From: Tenodera sinensis
Lineage: Eukaryota; Arthropoda; Insecta; Mantodea; Mantidae
Reading direction: 5' to 3'
NCBI GenBank assembly: GCA_030765045.1
Contig: CM060967.1
Location: forward strand, 147,451,751-147,515,750
Length of the DNA: 64,000 bases
Positions 11,788-22,230 of this stretch are shown here, piece after piece. A program made the translations under genes and the position numbers. Position 1 is the first letter of the stretch; the number at the start of each line of letters is the position of its first letter. A model generated the notes under the pieces. It saw only the letters and a list, made by a program, of their open reading frames with translations. It was not told the DNA's origin and made no database searches.

Positions 11788-11968
11788 GATTATGTCAGTG
11801 CCACCAGTGTGCCGGAATTTTGCCCCACAGGAGTTCTTTTATTGTCAGTAAATATACTGACATAGGGTTGTTGCTTTTAAACATACTTAGAAACCATCTG
11901 GGCCAAAACCACAACCTTTGGATCAGTAGATCAGCATATAACCCAGTGAGCAACCAAAGCCAACTTGG
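11788..11968 (-). repeat. SINE-D copy, minus strand, diverged
   Basis: The complement matches the SINE-D copy at 32442-32669 in order: a degenerate tRNA-like head (around 11905-11968), the segment with CTTAGAAACCATC, then TACTGACA, AAAAGAACTCCTG and CCGGCACAC equivalents. It is diverged and I could not define a target duplication. Confidence 0.7.
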
Positions 11969-12712
11969 CACTTCAAGAATAATCTTGAAAGACAAATTCA
12001 GATAGGTTATATAATAACATGACTGTAAGCATCAAGATTGCTAGAGATATATGTCAATAAAGAATATGAGCAAGGTGGTTGTATAGCATCTACACTATTT
12101 AGCTAAGTGATGTACTAAAGATCTGGACAGAGATGCTGCATTATGGGTGTTACTGTTGAAGATCAAAAGCTTTATCTCTACTCCTAATCAATTTTGATAG
12201 ATGAAATGATCATTATATGCTAGGTCAGGATCTATCAAAGCTTAAAGTTGCACCTGTGCTATCCAACATGCAGAGGTTCCTCACACCGTGCATTGGTGAC
12301 TTGTAATATGGTCAGCTCATATGCTGCAGAGTGAGGAAGCAGAGAATCAAAGCAGCCTGTGTTGATAAATAGCTCGTTTATTAGCAAAATAGTTATGTAC
12401 AATACAAATAATACCTAATTATGGAGCTACCTGCTCTAAAGAATGCTGAACATTCATTTAAATCAATCATGACGATAGAGCCACACTTATGTGAGTGAGA
12501 AAGTCATATGTTGAAAGACACTAGAACAAAATACACCCAGAAACATACAGAAATCATAGGGGATGCTAAAGGTGAAGTTTCGACCAGGGCTATCAAGATC
12601 ATTATAACAAAAGACCAGATTTGGTATTAAAAACTGAATTAACCAGTTTAACATTACCCACTGCATATAAACCTTATGTAGTGAGGGAGAAATAATGCTA
12701 GACGTGTGGAAG
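11969..12712. other. Intergenic, nothing recognised
   Basis: No open frame, repeat or RNA that I can support. The right edge abuts the 3' target-site copy of the R1-type LINE. Confidence 0.4.
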
Positions 12713-12721
12713 AGGGAGATA

Positions 12722-15307
12722 TAGATAGATAGATAATCTGCATTTATTAATCCTGATACCTAATTCTTACATCAGGATAGTTAATTATTATATTGGTTAC
12801 ATCACATTTTAAAATTTTTTTAACATTCCTTTAACAATATTTATGTTGCAGAAAATGAAAACTAAATACTAAATACTAACATAACACTTAATCTAAACAA
12901 GTAAGTTAATAATGTTCATATGATTGTTATATAGTTTGTCTTCTTCCTCTTAGAGAAACTACATAGTGTTTCCTTCAACTATTGGGGTGTCGACTCTTTG
13001 TTAAAGATTAGTTCTAGTTGTTTTAGGTGTATTCAGCCTTAAGGATCTTCTTGGAGTATTTGATGCAGCAATAGGTTGGATGTGTAATGGTCTTGATCTT
13101 CTGTATTCCATGATCGCTTGTTTCGATATTTTATTAGTTAGAATTTGTAGGCTCTTCAATAAGTTTTTATTTAATAGTATTTCTTGCAAAGTATAGCCTT
13201 GTATTGCTAGTCGTTCGTTTTCTACTAATTCTGAAAATTTTACACACTCCAATATATTGTGTTCCGGCATATCTATAGTTTCACAGGTCTCACACATGTT
13301 CGTAGGAGATTTATTTATTTTGTAAAAATAGGTGTTGTATGGGCCATGTCCCGTTAAGAAATGAATTAGTCCTTCTGTTGGATTCAGATGTTTCATTTTT
13401 AATCTTTTATTTATTTTAGGGAATATATTGTAGACTCTTCTCCCTTCTTTGATGTTATCCCATTCGTTTTGCCAATCTCTTAAAAGAGCTCTTTTTATGT
13501 CTACTTTGGTTTGACAATTTATTCCTATTATATCCTTTACTTTTTCAGATTTTTCTTTTCTCAACCAGTATATGGCTCCCTTTTTACGAATTTGTAAATC
13601 TATTGGCCATATTGCCGTAATTACTAATAACGCCATAGTTGGGGTGGTATTGGTTGCACCTGTGAATCTTAGTAGTATTTTTCTTTGTGTTCTTCTTAAC
13701 AAACGTTTTATATTCTCATTTTTGGCACAGTGTACCCATACACCTGCTGCGTAGCTCATGATGGCGGACATTATAGCGTTATTATATGCTCTAATGTGAA
13801 GAAGTGGTAGATGAAATCTATTTTGTCCGATGTTGCTGATTTGCATCATTATTTTTTCGGCTGTAGTACGTACAGTTTCCACATGATGTTTGAAATTATT
13901 TTTTTCATCTATATGGAAACCTAAATATTTTGTAACATGTGATCTCTGTATATTAATGCCATTTATTTTTATAATTGGGTTTCGTTTTAATTTTCCTTTG
14001 ATTAGCATATACATAGATTTATTTGAAGCTATTTTTAGTTTGTTTAGCTTACACCATTCCTGTATTTTCATGGCAACAAAGTTTCCTTTGCGCTCAAGCT
14101 CTGCTCTATTGTCAGCTTCAACAATGACCATTAAATCGTCCGCATATGCGATGACATCTTTTATTTCGTCATCTTCTTCCAATTGGTTAATAAGAGGTTC
14201 TATTCCTATATCCCAAAAGATAGGACCAAGTATAGATCCTTGAGGGCAGCCTTTGGATAAATCTCTTGATATCCTATGGGTAATTCCGTCTATATACGCT
14301 GATCTGTTCGTACAGTAGTCCTTGAGTGTGCCATATAGACATTTTGGGATGTTGATATCTTTTAATCTCTTAAAAAGGCTTGGCCACCAGAGATTGTCAA
14401 AGGCGCCTTGTACGTCAAAAAATATAGCAGTGACATATTTATGAGAAGAATTTTTATTTTCAAGTGCTTTGATTATGGCATCTTCCGTCGACTTTCCAGC
14501 TCTAAAACCATATTGTCTATTAGTTGCTCCAAAAATATTGCGATGTTCTTGCAATCGTTTATTAAGTAATTTTTCTTGCAACTTCCCTAAGACATTTAAG
14601 AGGCATATCGGTCGATAAGATTTTGGTTGGCATGGATCCTTATTGTTGCCTTTCCCTATTATGACTACTTTTGATTGTTTCCAACAGTAGGGTACTCGTT
14701 GTTGTATAAGGCATTCATTAAATAAGTCTCTTAATAATGCAGCAATTTTTGGCTGTAGATGATGTATAACTTCTACTGGAATACCATCTGGTCCTGGGGA
14801 TTTACGTTCTTTTAATTTATAAATGCAATCCCTTACTTCTTCTACAGTAAACGGGATCACTATTCCTGAGTTTGGTAACACATTTTCAAAATCCATGCGC
14901 ATTTGAGTTTGATGTTCAGTTTCATTCTCTTTAATATCAGGTGGTAGAAGGGCTCTAAGTAGAGTGTATGTAGTATCCGTCCAATTTTTAGTTAAAGATC
15001 CATTTTCTTTCCTTAAAGTTGATATAGTTTCAGGTGTTCTTATTTTATTAGTAACAAGTTTAAACGGGATTCCCCAGATGTTTAAGGATAATTGTGTATC
15101 TACAAAGAGGTCCCAAGACTTTCTTCTACATTCTTCTAGTTTAGATTTAAAAAGTTGTTTAGATTCCTGATACATTATTAGATATCTTTCTCTTTCATGT
15201 TGTACTACAGCATGTTGATAAGATCTTCTATGTTTCCTCATTTTGCTTCTAAGTTTTTGTAATTGTTCATTCCATAGAGGAAAATGAGCTTTATGCTTTG
15301 TCTTTTT
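12722..15307 (-). mobile_element. R1-clade-type non-LTR retrotransposon, 5' truncated
   Basis: A 9-bp direct repeat AGGGAGATA occurs at 12713-12721 and 15308-15316, exactly at the 3' and 5' limits of the element, so both ends are defined. On the minus strand the 3' end is a short (TATC)n run rather than poly(A). The element keeps the reverse transcriptase and C-terminal part of ORF2 but lost ORF1 and the endonuclease by 5' truncation. Confidence 0.8.
13001..15307 (-). CDS. Reverse transcriptase ORF2 of R1-type LINE, N-terminally truncated, otherwise open
   Basis: About 768 LINE-derived codons remain open; the frame also runs 22 codons into flanking DNA up to an ATG at 15373, but that part lies beyond the target duplication and is not element sequence. 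In order it shows the reverse transcriptase motifs KSPGPDGIP, SYRPICLLNVLGKLQEKLL, FFDVQGAFDNLWWPSLF, GCPQGSILGP and the catalytic AYADD at 14135-14149. It ends with a Cys-rich knuckle, CETCETIDMPEHNILEC (about 13245-13300), common in R1/TRAS-type ORF2 C-termini. The apurinic endonuclease domain is missing, so it cannot mobilise itself. The absence of stops over 2.3 kb argues for a fairly recent insertion. Confidence 0.85.
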   Translation of the reverse strand, partial: KKTKHKAHFPLWNEQLQKLRSKMRKHRRSYQHAVVQHERERYLIMYQESKQLFKSKLEECRRKSWDLFVDTQLSLNIWGIPFKLVTNKIRTPETISTLRKENGSLTKNWTDTTYTLLRALLPPDIKENETEHQTQMRMDFENVLPNSGIVIPFTVEEVRDCIYKLKERKSPGPDGIPVEVIHHLQPKIAALLRDLFNECLIQQRVPYCWKQSKVVIIGKGNNKDPCQPKSYRPICLLNVLGKLQEKLLNKRLQEHRNIFGATNRQYGFRAGKSTEDAIIKALENKNSSHKYVTAIFFDVQGAFDNLWWPSLFKRLKDINIPKCLYGTLKDYCTNRSAYIDGITHRISRDLSKGCPQGSILGPIFWDIGIEPLINQLEEDDEIKDVIAYADDLMVIVEADNRAELERKGNFVAMKIQEWCKLNKLKIASNKSMYMLIKGKLKRNPIIKINGINIQRSHVTKYLGFHIDEKNNFKHHVETVRTTAEKIMMQISNIGQNRFHLPLLHIRAYNNAIMSAIMSYAAGVWVHCAKNENIKRLLRRTQRKILLRFTGATNTTPTMALLVITAIWPIDLQIRKKGAIYWLRKEKSEKVKDIIGINCQTKVDIKRALLRDWQNEWDNIKEGRRVYNIFPKINKRLKMKHLNPTEGLIHFLTGHGPYNTYFYKINKSPTNMCETCETIDMPEHNILECVKFSELVENERLAIQGYTLQEILLNKNLLKSLQILTNKISKQAIMEYRRSRPLHIQPIAASNTPRRSLRLNTPKTTRTNL

Positions 15308-15316
15308 AGGGAGATA

Positions 15317-16499
15317 GCAAAGCAAGAGAGACAAGCATAAGGAAAGATCTCGTGGAGTTGGCACCAAGGTCAACTTTTCATAGTTGCATTTTGCACCTTT
15401 GCCATGTGATGCACTGGTGCGTGTGCCCTGAGAGGCCCTGTGATAGGGAAACTAAATAAAGTGTATATCAAAAGGGTCTAAATTGATTTTGAAAAACCAG
15501 CATTGGAATTCAGGGGGTATGACAGAGATTCTCCAGACAGATGCAATAGCTTCCATCATCTATATGAGTAAAATTAGCATCAAAAGGAGGTGTTAGACTT
15601 TGAAATGAAAACACTGCCTCTGTTCAGGTGGTTAGCATGCTAGCTTTCAAATCCAGAGGTCCCAGGTTAGATTCCCTAGAATTTGAAAGTATAAGTGGTG
15701 CATGAATTTAATGTATATCAGGAAAATCACAATGTGAACAAACCCACAAGATACACAGTAGAAATGAGTGAACATCATTGCCAATGAGCAATGTTTCTAA
15801 GGCAAAGCAGTAGATATGAATAGATGTTAAAGTTGGCACTTCAGAAAAAACAAAAAAGGGGAAGACAAAAGGACGAATGAATCAATATGGTATATTCTGG
15901 AGAACAAAAGTAATAAAACTAGAACATACAAATCAATTGTTAATGAATATAAATAAAAAATTAATCCAAAATTAAAGCTATGAAGAATGATTATTGGTGG
16001 TGTTGCTGCTGGTGACTTATGGATAAGGTCAAAAATAGGAATGTATAAAATTGAAATAGAGGTAGATTTTGACTTGGATACAATAGGGGCAAAAAATCTA
16101 AATATCCAATGAAAAAAGGCTAAAAAAAAGACCTAGTAATGAACTGAAAGCAGCAGAAAGCATTCTTGGAGAACGAGTTGAAGAAGCAATGCAGATAAGA
16201 AACTTCTAAGGAAGATTGCTTTGCTCAAAAAAAGGTGAGTTTGCATGTGGGGAATCATATCAAGATGTGTAAGGCAGCACCAGTTGTAAAGAATTCTTCA
16301 TACTCCCAATAAAAAGATCTGATATATAACACTCCAAAAGCTTTTTCTGTTACAAGTTTATATGTATCTCTTATGTATATAGTGAAGGAAGAGGGAAAGA
16401 AAAATGCAACTCTTCAAAATACCCTACTAGATGCCACATTTCAACATGAAAATTTTCCAACACTATTAATTCTACAATAAGAGCTATTTGATAGGGATT
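15317..16499. other. Intergenic; one tRNA-like remnant
   Basis: A diverged tRNA-like stretch at about 15615-15685 has a possible A-box (GGTGGTTAGCATG) and B-box (GGTTAGATTCC), probably a degraded SINE. The remainder shows no gene or clear repeat. Confidence 0.4.
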
Positions 16500-16870
16500 T
16501 TATATTTGTCTCTTTTACAGATTCCCGGTTAATGCAATCATAGAAAATCAAATCTGAACAAATAGAACTACAAGCTATTCACAGAAAATGCAAAATACAA
16601 ATTTTATTTTTAGTGTAAATATCTTAAATTTAATATTTCAATCAAAATTAAGTCATGCTTGAGAAAATACCTAGTTTCCATGCAAAGGATATTTGGGGTA
16701 GAAAGAATTTGGTATAAATAATGTTTCTTCCTAAAAGGAATGTGAAGTTTGGTATTAAACTTTTTATATCAGTTGCTGCTCATGTGGTCTTTTTCTAAAA
16801 GTGCTTTTGTCAGGTTTGAGGAGGGGGTCGAGGAACTTCAAGATATGTACTTCTAGTCAAATTACAAAAC
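16500..16870 (+). repeat. Z repeat, highly diverged partial copy
   Basis: Blocks in the same order as the Z copies at 17870 and 20135 are visible (AAATATCTTAAA..ATTTCAATCAAAATTAA, TGAGAAAATACC, CTTTTTCTAAAAGTGCTTTT). The ends are not recognisable. Confidence 0.45.
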
Positions 16871-17169
16871 TTCCATTAACTACCATAGGTAAGCACCAGA
16901 GAAAGTTCAAAGAAATTGCAAGAGGAGAGAGATGTTGCATGTATAAGGCAACAAGTAGATGAATCACTGCACTAGAAAAGTCAACTCTTTGGTTATTCAA
17001 ACAGTTGTTGCTGGAAAATCTGTAGGAAAAAGGGATTGGATTAACAAAATTAGTAGAGAACTAAACAAAGCATTTTCTACTAAATGAAACTGCCTTGGAG
17101 CAACTTTTGTATTTAATACAATTTGGCATAACTAAAACATTTTTATTGTTCCATTTATATCCCACCTTT

Positions 17170-17372
17170 AACTCTGATTCCAAAGATTGCAGATTCAAAT
17201 CTGGCTCAGATCGATGGTTTTTAAGTATGCTTAAAAACGACAGCTCCATGTTAGTAGATTTACTAGCATGTAAAAGAACTCCTGCAGGACAAAATTCCAG
17301 CACACTGGCGATGCTGGTAATTGACAGTGCCATTAAACAACAAAATAATTTTAATTTAATTTTAACTCCGAT
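17170..17372 (+). repeat. SINE-D copy, plus strand
   Basis: It contains the B-box-like GATTCAAATCTGGCTC followed by the SINE-D body (GATGGTTTTTAAGTATGCTT, ACGACAGCTCCATG, AGAACTCCTGC) and an A/T-rich tail. The A-box half is degenerate. It resembles the complete copy at 32442-32669. Confidence 0.75.
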
Positions 17373-17539
17373 GGTCATATTGACAGTTTCTCCTGTGGAA
17401 TGTATTGCCTAACAGCAATAGTGTTACTAATTTAAGATATGTTTTGAGTCCTTAGGTATTTTATGTGTCAAAGTCATACACACATCCACACTTTCATTCA
17501 TACTTCCATATTCTGGGGAAGATTGGGAATAATCTTGGC

Positions 17540-17630
17540 TAGAGAAACTCCCCCCAGCCGAGAATCAAATTCAGAACCCATTGCACAGTAAGCAGGTGCT
17601 CTACCCAGTAACTACAGGGCCAGCCTAGTA
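17540..17630 (-). repeat. tRNA-like SINE remnant, minus strand
   Basis: The complement has an A-box-like GTAGTTACTGGGTAGAGCA and a B-box-like GGTTCTGAATTTGATTCTCGG. It is too diverged to be a tRNA gene and there is no clear body. Confidence 0.5.
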
Positions 17631-17869
17631 ATATATTGTTATTTATTCAACCTATTTTTGTTGGTCTAGGATAATTGGGCAAATTAAATTCAAATTTTTT
17701 GTGGGTACACCACTGATAATTCTCTAGAACTAGGACTCTGTTACCAATAGTGCAGTGGAAAGTATCTGTTTCTAACAAAGTGCCTGTAATCCATAAGCTC
17801 ATTGTATATTTAGCTGGAAAAGTAGAGCACAGCAAGCTTACCAGATAACCATTGAGAATTTGAGGAGAA

Positions 17870-19215
17870 ACCTGATATGTTGCACTCATATGACTTTCTC
17901 TACTCTTGCACTAACTATTCTTACAAACTCTTACTCCACTATCTTCTTTATGTTAACTGAGATAAACATTTGCAGAAATTACCTTGTTAATTTTCTCGTA
18001 GGTGCAAGTGATATATGCAAATATATTTATTTATGCCAACAAACTTACTGTTGGTGTTTTTTTTAAAACATACAAGCCATGTGTGGGTAAAGTTTGAGAG
18101 GTGGAACTTAAAAATTCAATGCCACAACTGGGATTTGAACCACAGACCTTCCGCTTACCGGCATTGAATTTTTAAGTTCCAGTTCTACCTCTCAAACTTT
18201 GCGCACACACGGCTTGTGTGTTTAAAAAAAAACACCAACAGTAAGTTTGTTGGCATAAATAATAATTACCATCTAAAGGTTATTTAATCCTGGGACATAA
18301 AGTACTTGCAATAGTAAGTCACCATTGGGGTAATTTGTCTCTGATGTAAGACTGCCTTTGTGGTTTACCAGGAGAAATACGAACTGGTTTGAGAATTTAA
18401 TGCCATTCTGGCAGTTTGTCACAATAGCTCAGTGGTAGAGCAGCCGCCCAGTAAGCGGAAGGTCTGTGGTTCAAATCCCAGTTGTGGCATTGAATTTTTA
18501 AGTTCCAGTTCTACCTCTCATGCAAATATATATTGCTTGAGCAATAACAGACCTTTTAAAGCGTGTCGCTATATGAAGGCGTTGCACTTCTATTGTCTTT
18601 ACACAGTCAAGAGATAAAAATGTGAATGACGTTTCATTTGAGAAAAAGAATAAGTGTTGCAAAACTCACACAAATAACAAGAAATATCTCCACAATGATT
18701 CACTCCACAAAAATGTGCATTTGACATAAATTGCATTTTTAACAAGATCTACTATTTTGTACAGTAAGATTTGATCTATCTCTTATGGTTTACCAGTTAT
18801 GCAAAAGTCATCAAGAGTAAACAGGACTACATGAGCTATAGGCAGAAAATTGAAAATATACATTTCATTTACTCTAAAAATATCTTAAACGTGCAGCATT
18901 TTAATCAAAATCATTAGTCATTTTTCAGAAAAGAAAAATTTTTCACGTAAAGGGCAGGGTGAAGAAATTTTCTTCAAATCGTGTTGCATCTTTAAACTTA
19001 AATACCTAAGTTTGGTTTTTAACCAACTTTTCGTTTTCTAGTTATGCTGTTCAAAGACTCTCTTCCTCCCACACACACACACACACACACACACGATTTT
19101 CTAAAAATGCTTTTTTGGATTCAGGGGCACTCAAAACATATTTCCGTGAAATCTCAAAATTGAAATTTTGAGTCAAACAATACTTCCCATTTACTGTATG
19201 TAGTACTGTAAAAAA
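17870..19215 (+). repeat. Z repeat copy, interrupted by SINE-A
   Basis: It starts near ACTTTCTCTACT at about 17892 and runs, with the fold-back SINE-A inserted at 18027-18519, to about 19215. It parallels the copy at 20135-20952 block by block (ACTATTCTTACAAACTCTTA, ACTCACACAAATAACAAG). A CA microsatellite lies at 19071-19094, where other copies have TG/CA runs. No coding potential was found. Confidence 0.6.
18027..18519 (-). mobile_element. SINE-A fold-back element with tRNA-like core
   Basis: The whole unit is bracketed by the 12-bp direct repeat ATGCAAATATAT (18015-18026 and 18520-18531). It contains inverted arms built from CATTGAATTTTTAAGTTCCA and its complement, and a tRNA-like module on the plus strand at about 18421-18490 with A-box TAGCTCAGTGGTAGAG and B-box GGTTCAAATCC. 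The tail motif TTGGCATAAATAA appears in both orientations. This is the longest unit in the window bounded by a clear duplication, and it sits in a Z repeat. Confidence 0.85.
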
Positions 19216-20134
19216 GCTGAGTTCTCAGTTTACCAATCTGTCACAGCAACTTCTTCACACATTTCAGAAACCAAATGTCCCAATCCTGGAAGCTTCATAT
19301 ATGTAAATACTCGTACTTGCTAGACCACATCATTATTTGCTGTCAAAACCATTCCATTGATGAACTTTCCAAGTGCAGCAAAAAATAGAAAACAGGATTA
19401 TGTGTGGATTGTAAATGTTATCTAGTTCACCATAGGAAATCAGTAGTGGTTGAAATGTTTACTTTTAGCTTCTACATTTTTGTTCAGTGGGAAACAATAT
19501 ATAAGAGTAAGCTGAAAAATTTTTGTATAATTTCAAAATGTACTAGAACAGTATACTTTTGCTGATAATGATATAGCTCTTGAACATGAAACATATTTTG
19601 AAGCACATGTGTAACAGAATTCTAAAGAAGCAAATCACAGGAATGCATAACTGATATCCTATTTTCAAAAGTATTCAATCATCTTGAAATTTAAATCATT
19701 ATCACATTATGAGAAGTTTGCTAACTTGTAGGATACATTTTTTTCCTGTTAGTGGGAGATTTAAGGCCTATCTGCCATTGTTAAATTTGCTAACTTCATT
19801 ACCTATTATCCCATAAAATAGGTACATAAGCTTTCAGATAGAAAGTTTAGTGGGATGTAGACATATACCTCCACATTTATATAATAATTTGGGTTATTAA
19901 GAAAGATAAGTTTTTCTTAATTAGGTACACATTTTTTAAAATAAAATTTATCAGTAATAAATTTTTAAAAATATAATTAACCAATTTATTAACACCAAAG
20001 TAGACCACTAACACAACTAAAGTGTTTTAATCATAATAAAATTTATTCAACTATCTTCAATAGTTTCAAGAAAACAGATTATTTATATTGGAAAATATCA
20101 ATTAATTTTTCATTAATTTTTCATCTGATGTGTT
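19216..20134. other. Intergenic, nothing recognised
   Basis: AT-rich sequence without supported coding frames or bounded repeats. Confidence 0.4.
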
Positions 20135-20952
20135 GAACTCACATGACTTTCTCTACTCGTGTACCAACTATTCTTACAAACTCTTATTCCTCTATCTTCT
20201 TTGTGTTAATTGAAATAAATGTTTGCAGAAATTATCTTATTGCTAATTTTCTTATAAGTGCTAGGGGAATATGAAATACAGTAGGCTCTTGGCGATAGTC
20301 AAATCTTTTAAAGCTGGTTGCTATATGAAGGCTTTGAAATTCCGTTATCTGCGCATGGCCAAGAAATAAAAATGTGAATAATGACCTTTCATTTGAGAAA
20401 AGTGAAAGTCTTGTAAAACTCATGCAAATAACAAGGAATATCTCAGAAATTATTCATTCCACAAAAAAATGCATTTGGACATAATTTGTACAGTACAATT
20501 TGATCTCTCTCTTACACAGTTATCCAAAAGTCATCAAGAGCAAACAGCACTATGTAGGCTACAGTGAGAAAATTCAAAGTATACATTTCATGTACCATAA
20601 AAACATCTTTAAGACATATGACATTTTAATCAAAATCATTAGAGCTATTTTTGAGAAAATCAAAATTTTCCATGTAATGGGTAGTTTAGGATGGAGTAAA
20701 TTTTCTTCAAAGTCTTCATGTCGCACCCTTGAAAGACATTAAACTTAAACACCAACTTTGATTTCTAACCGACTTCATTTTTGAGTTGTGCTGTTCACAG
20801 ATAGACACACTTGGAACTTTTTCTAAAACAGCTTTTTTTTTTATTCACAGGGCCTCAAAACATATTTCCAGTGAAATCTTGACTTCAAAATTTTAGATTG
20901 ATTACGATACTTCCTGTACTTACTCTATATAGTAGAGAAAGTAAAAATTAAG
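20135..20952 (+). repeat. Z repeat copy, near full length
   Basis: This is the clearest Z copy, about 0.8 kb. It has ACTTTCTCTACT near its left end (20149-20160) and the complement AGTAGAGAAAGT near the right end (20931-20942), suggesting short terminal inverted repeats. No open frame is shared among copies, so the element is non-coding or decayed. I cannot assign a superfamily. Confidence 0.6.
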
Positions 20953-21299
20953 GTATACAGTGATGGTATTAACTGTTTGAGTTATCCTTTGTCATTGGTT
21001 TGAATCTTGAAATACTCTATACATGTACATTATGTAAATACATTTTGTTCAAGAAAACAATAGTTTTCAAAAACTGTGTACGCTGGCCTAAGTCCTGGAA
21101 GGTAAACAAGTAGTCATTTAGAATGAGTGTTAGTGATATCCATTCATTTAAATATGCATGATTGATGTCCCCTGAATGTGGAAAGATTATTTTCACACTA
21201 TAAAGTGCTATTTAAAGACAATTAACATGCACCTATGTACGTTGGACGATTTGGAGAATTTTGTTCACTGCAATTAGGATCTGCCATCTGCTATGAGTG

Positions 21300-21531
21300 C
21301 ATGGGCGTCGCGAAGGGGGGGGGGGCAAGGGGGGGCCGCGGCCCCTCCCTGGAAGTTGGTCAACTTAATGTGCAATCAATTACTGACTATTAAACTACTA
21401 TTTTAAAAGATCAATTTCTGTTTAACACAAATTAACATGGTTATATGCAATGAATATTATAAATTTTGACAATAAAATAGTGAATTGATATTATCCCCCC
21501 CCCCTGGAAAAATGTCTGCTGACGCTCATGG
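21300..21531 (-). repeat. MITE-G copy 1 (hAT-like, G/C runs)
   Basis: It begins CATGGGCGTCGCGAAG with a long G run and CCGCGGCC, and ends with a C run, TGGAAAAATGTCTGC and TGACGCTCATG. The interior matches the copies at 22768, 26391, 29263 and 41358, with GTGCAATCAATTACTGACTA and a conserved AT-rich body. I found no clear 8-bp duplication here. Confidence 0.7.
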
Positions 21532-21655
21532 CCCCTTTAAAGATTGGCAGTTAACAAGAAGTGGACAGAATAATGAAATGTTATAAGTGTGTAGAGGAAT
21601 GAGTAGGAAACACCATGTGAATGTAGATACTACAAAGATTTTTGAGTGTACATTT

Positions 21656-22230
21656 TTACTTTCTCTACTACATAGAGTAAGTAGGGGAAGTATACATAGT
21701 ATCTTCTTCTTTACCTGATTACCCTCCCCTTATGTAGAGCTTACACTCCTTAGGACTTATAAGCCTGTGCCTAAGGTCAGATGCCTGTCAGGGAGCAGAG
21801 GAACCCATTAACCAGGCAGAATGCAGACCTGGAAGGCCAGCCAGGCACCAATTATGAGACTGAGGAAGAGGATGATATGAAATGCAGGTAAAATGGATAG
21901 GCATAGAAAGGTGATGATGAAGCAGTTGGTGGAATGAGTGATAGGGGAAACTGGAGAACCCAGAGAAAACCCACCCAGACACCACTTCGTCCACCACAAA
22001 TACCACCTGCAGGTCCCTGGGATTGAACCTGGGCCACCTAGGTAGTAGGCAAACGGTCTTACCACTTGACCATGGTACCGTCGAATAATAGTATTCTATG
22101 CGGCCCAAAATTTAAATGTTGATATTTCACTGGAAATATGTGTTTGAGGACCCAGAATCCAAAAAAAGAGTTTTTAGACAAAGGTCTCTGTGTGTGCGCG
22201 TGCGTGTGTGTGAGTGAGCGCATTTAAACA
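21656..22230 (-). repeat. Z repeat copy, inverted, interrupted by SINE-C and truncated
   Basis: It starts at ACTTTCTCTACT (21658-21669) in inverted order relative to 20135-20952, is split by SINE-C at 21703-22087, resumes with AATTTAAATG and TTTCACTGGAAATATGTGTT, and stops at a TG-rich run joined to the hAT transposase relic. Confidence 0.6.
21703..22087 (-). repeat. SINE-C copy, minus strand
   Basis: The complement starts with a tRNA-like head (A-box TGGTCAAGTGGTAAGA, B-box GGTTCAATCCC) and has a roughly 300-bp body ending in a GAA-rich tail. ATAGTAT flanks both sides (21696-21702, 22088-22094). The plus-strand relative at 62320-62711 shares the body (TCATATCATCCTCTTCCTC) and tail (GGTAAAGAAGAAG). 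Confidence 0.8.

Noticed and set aside
15308..15373. Start of the R1 LINE protein at the ATG at 15373
   Set aside because: These 22 codons lie outside the 9-bp duplication, in flanking DNA; the true frame is truncated.
18421..18490. tRNA gene
   Set aside because: A- and B-boxes are good, but the sequence occurs repeatedly with the same SINE body, lacks a convincing acceptor and anticodon stem, and is inside a unit with a target duplication.
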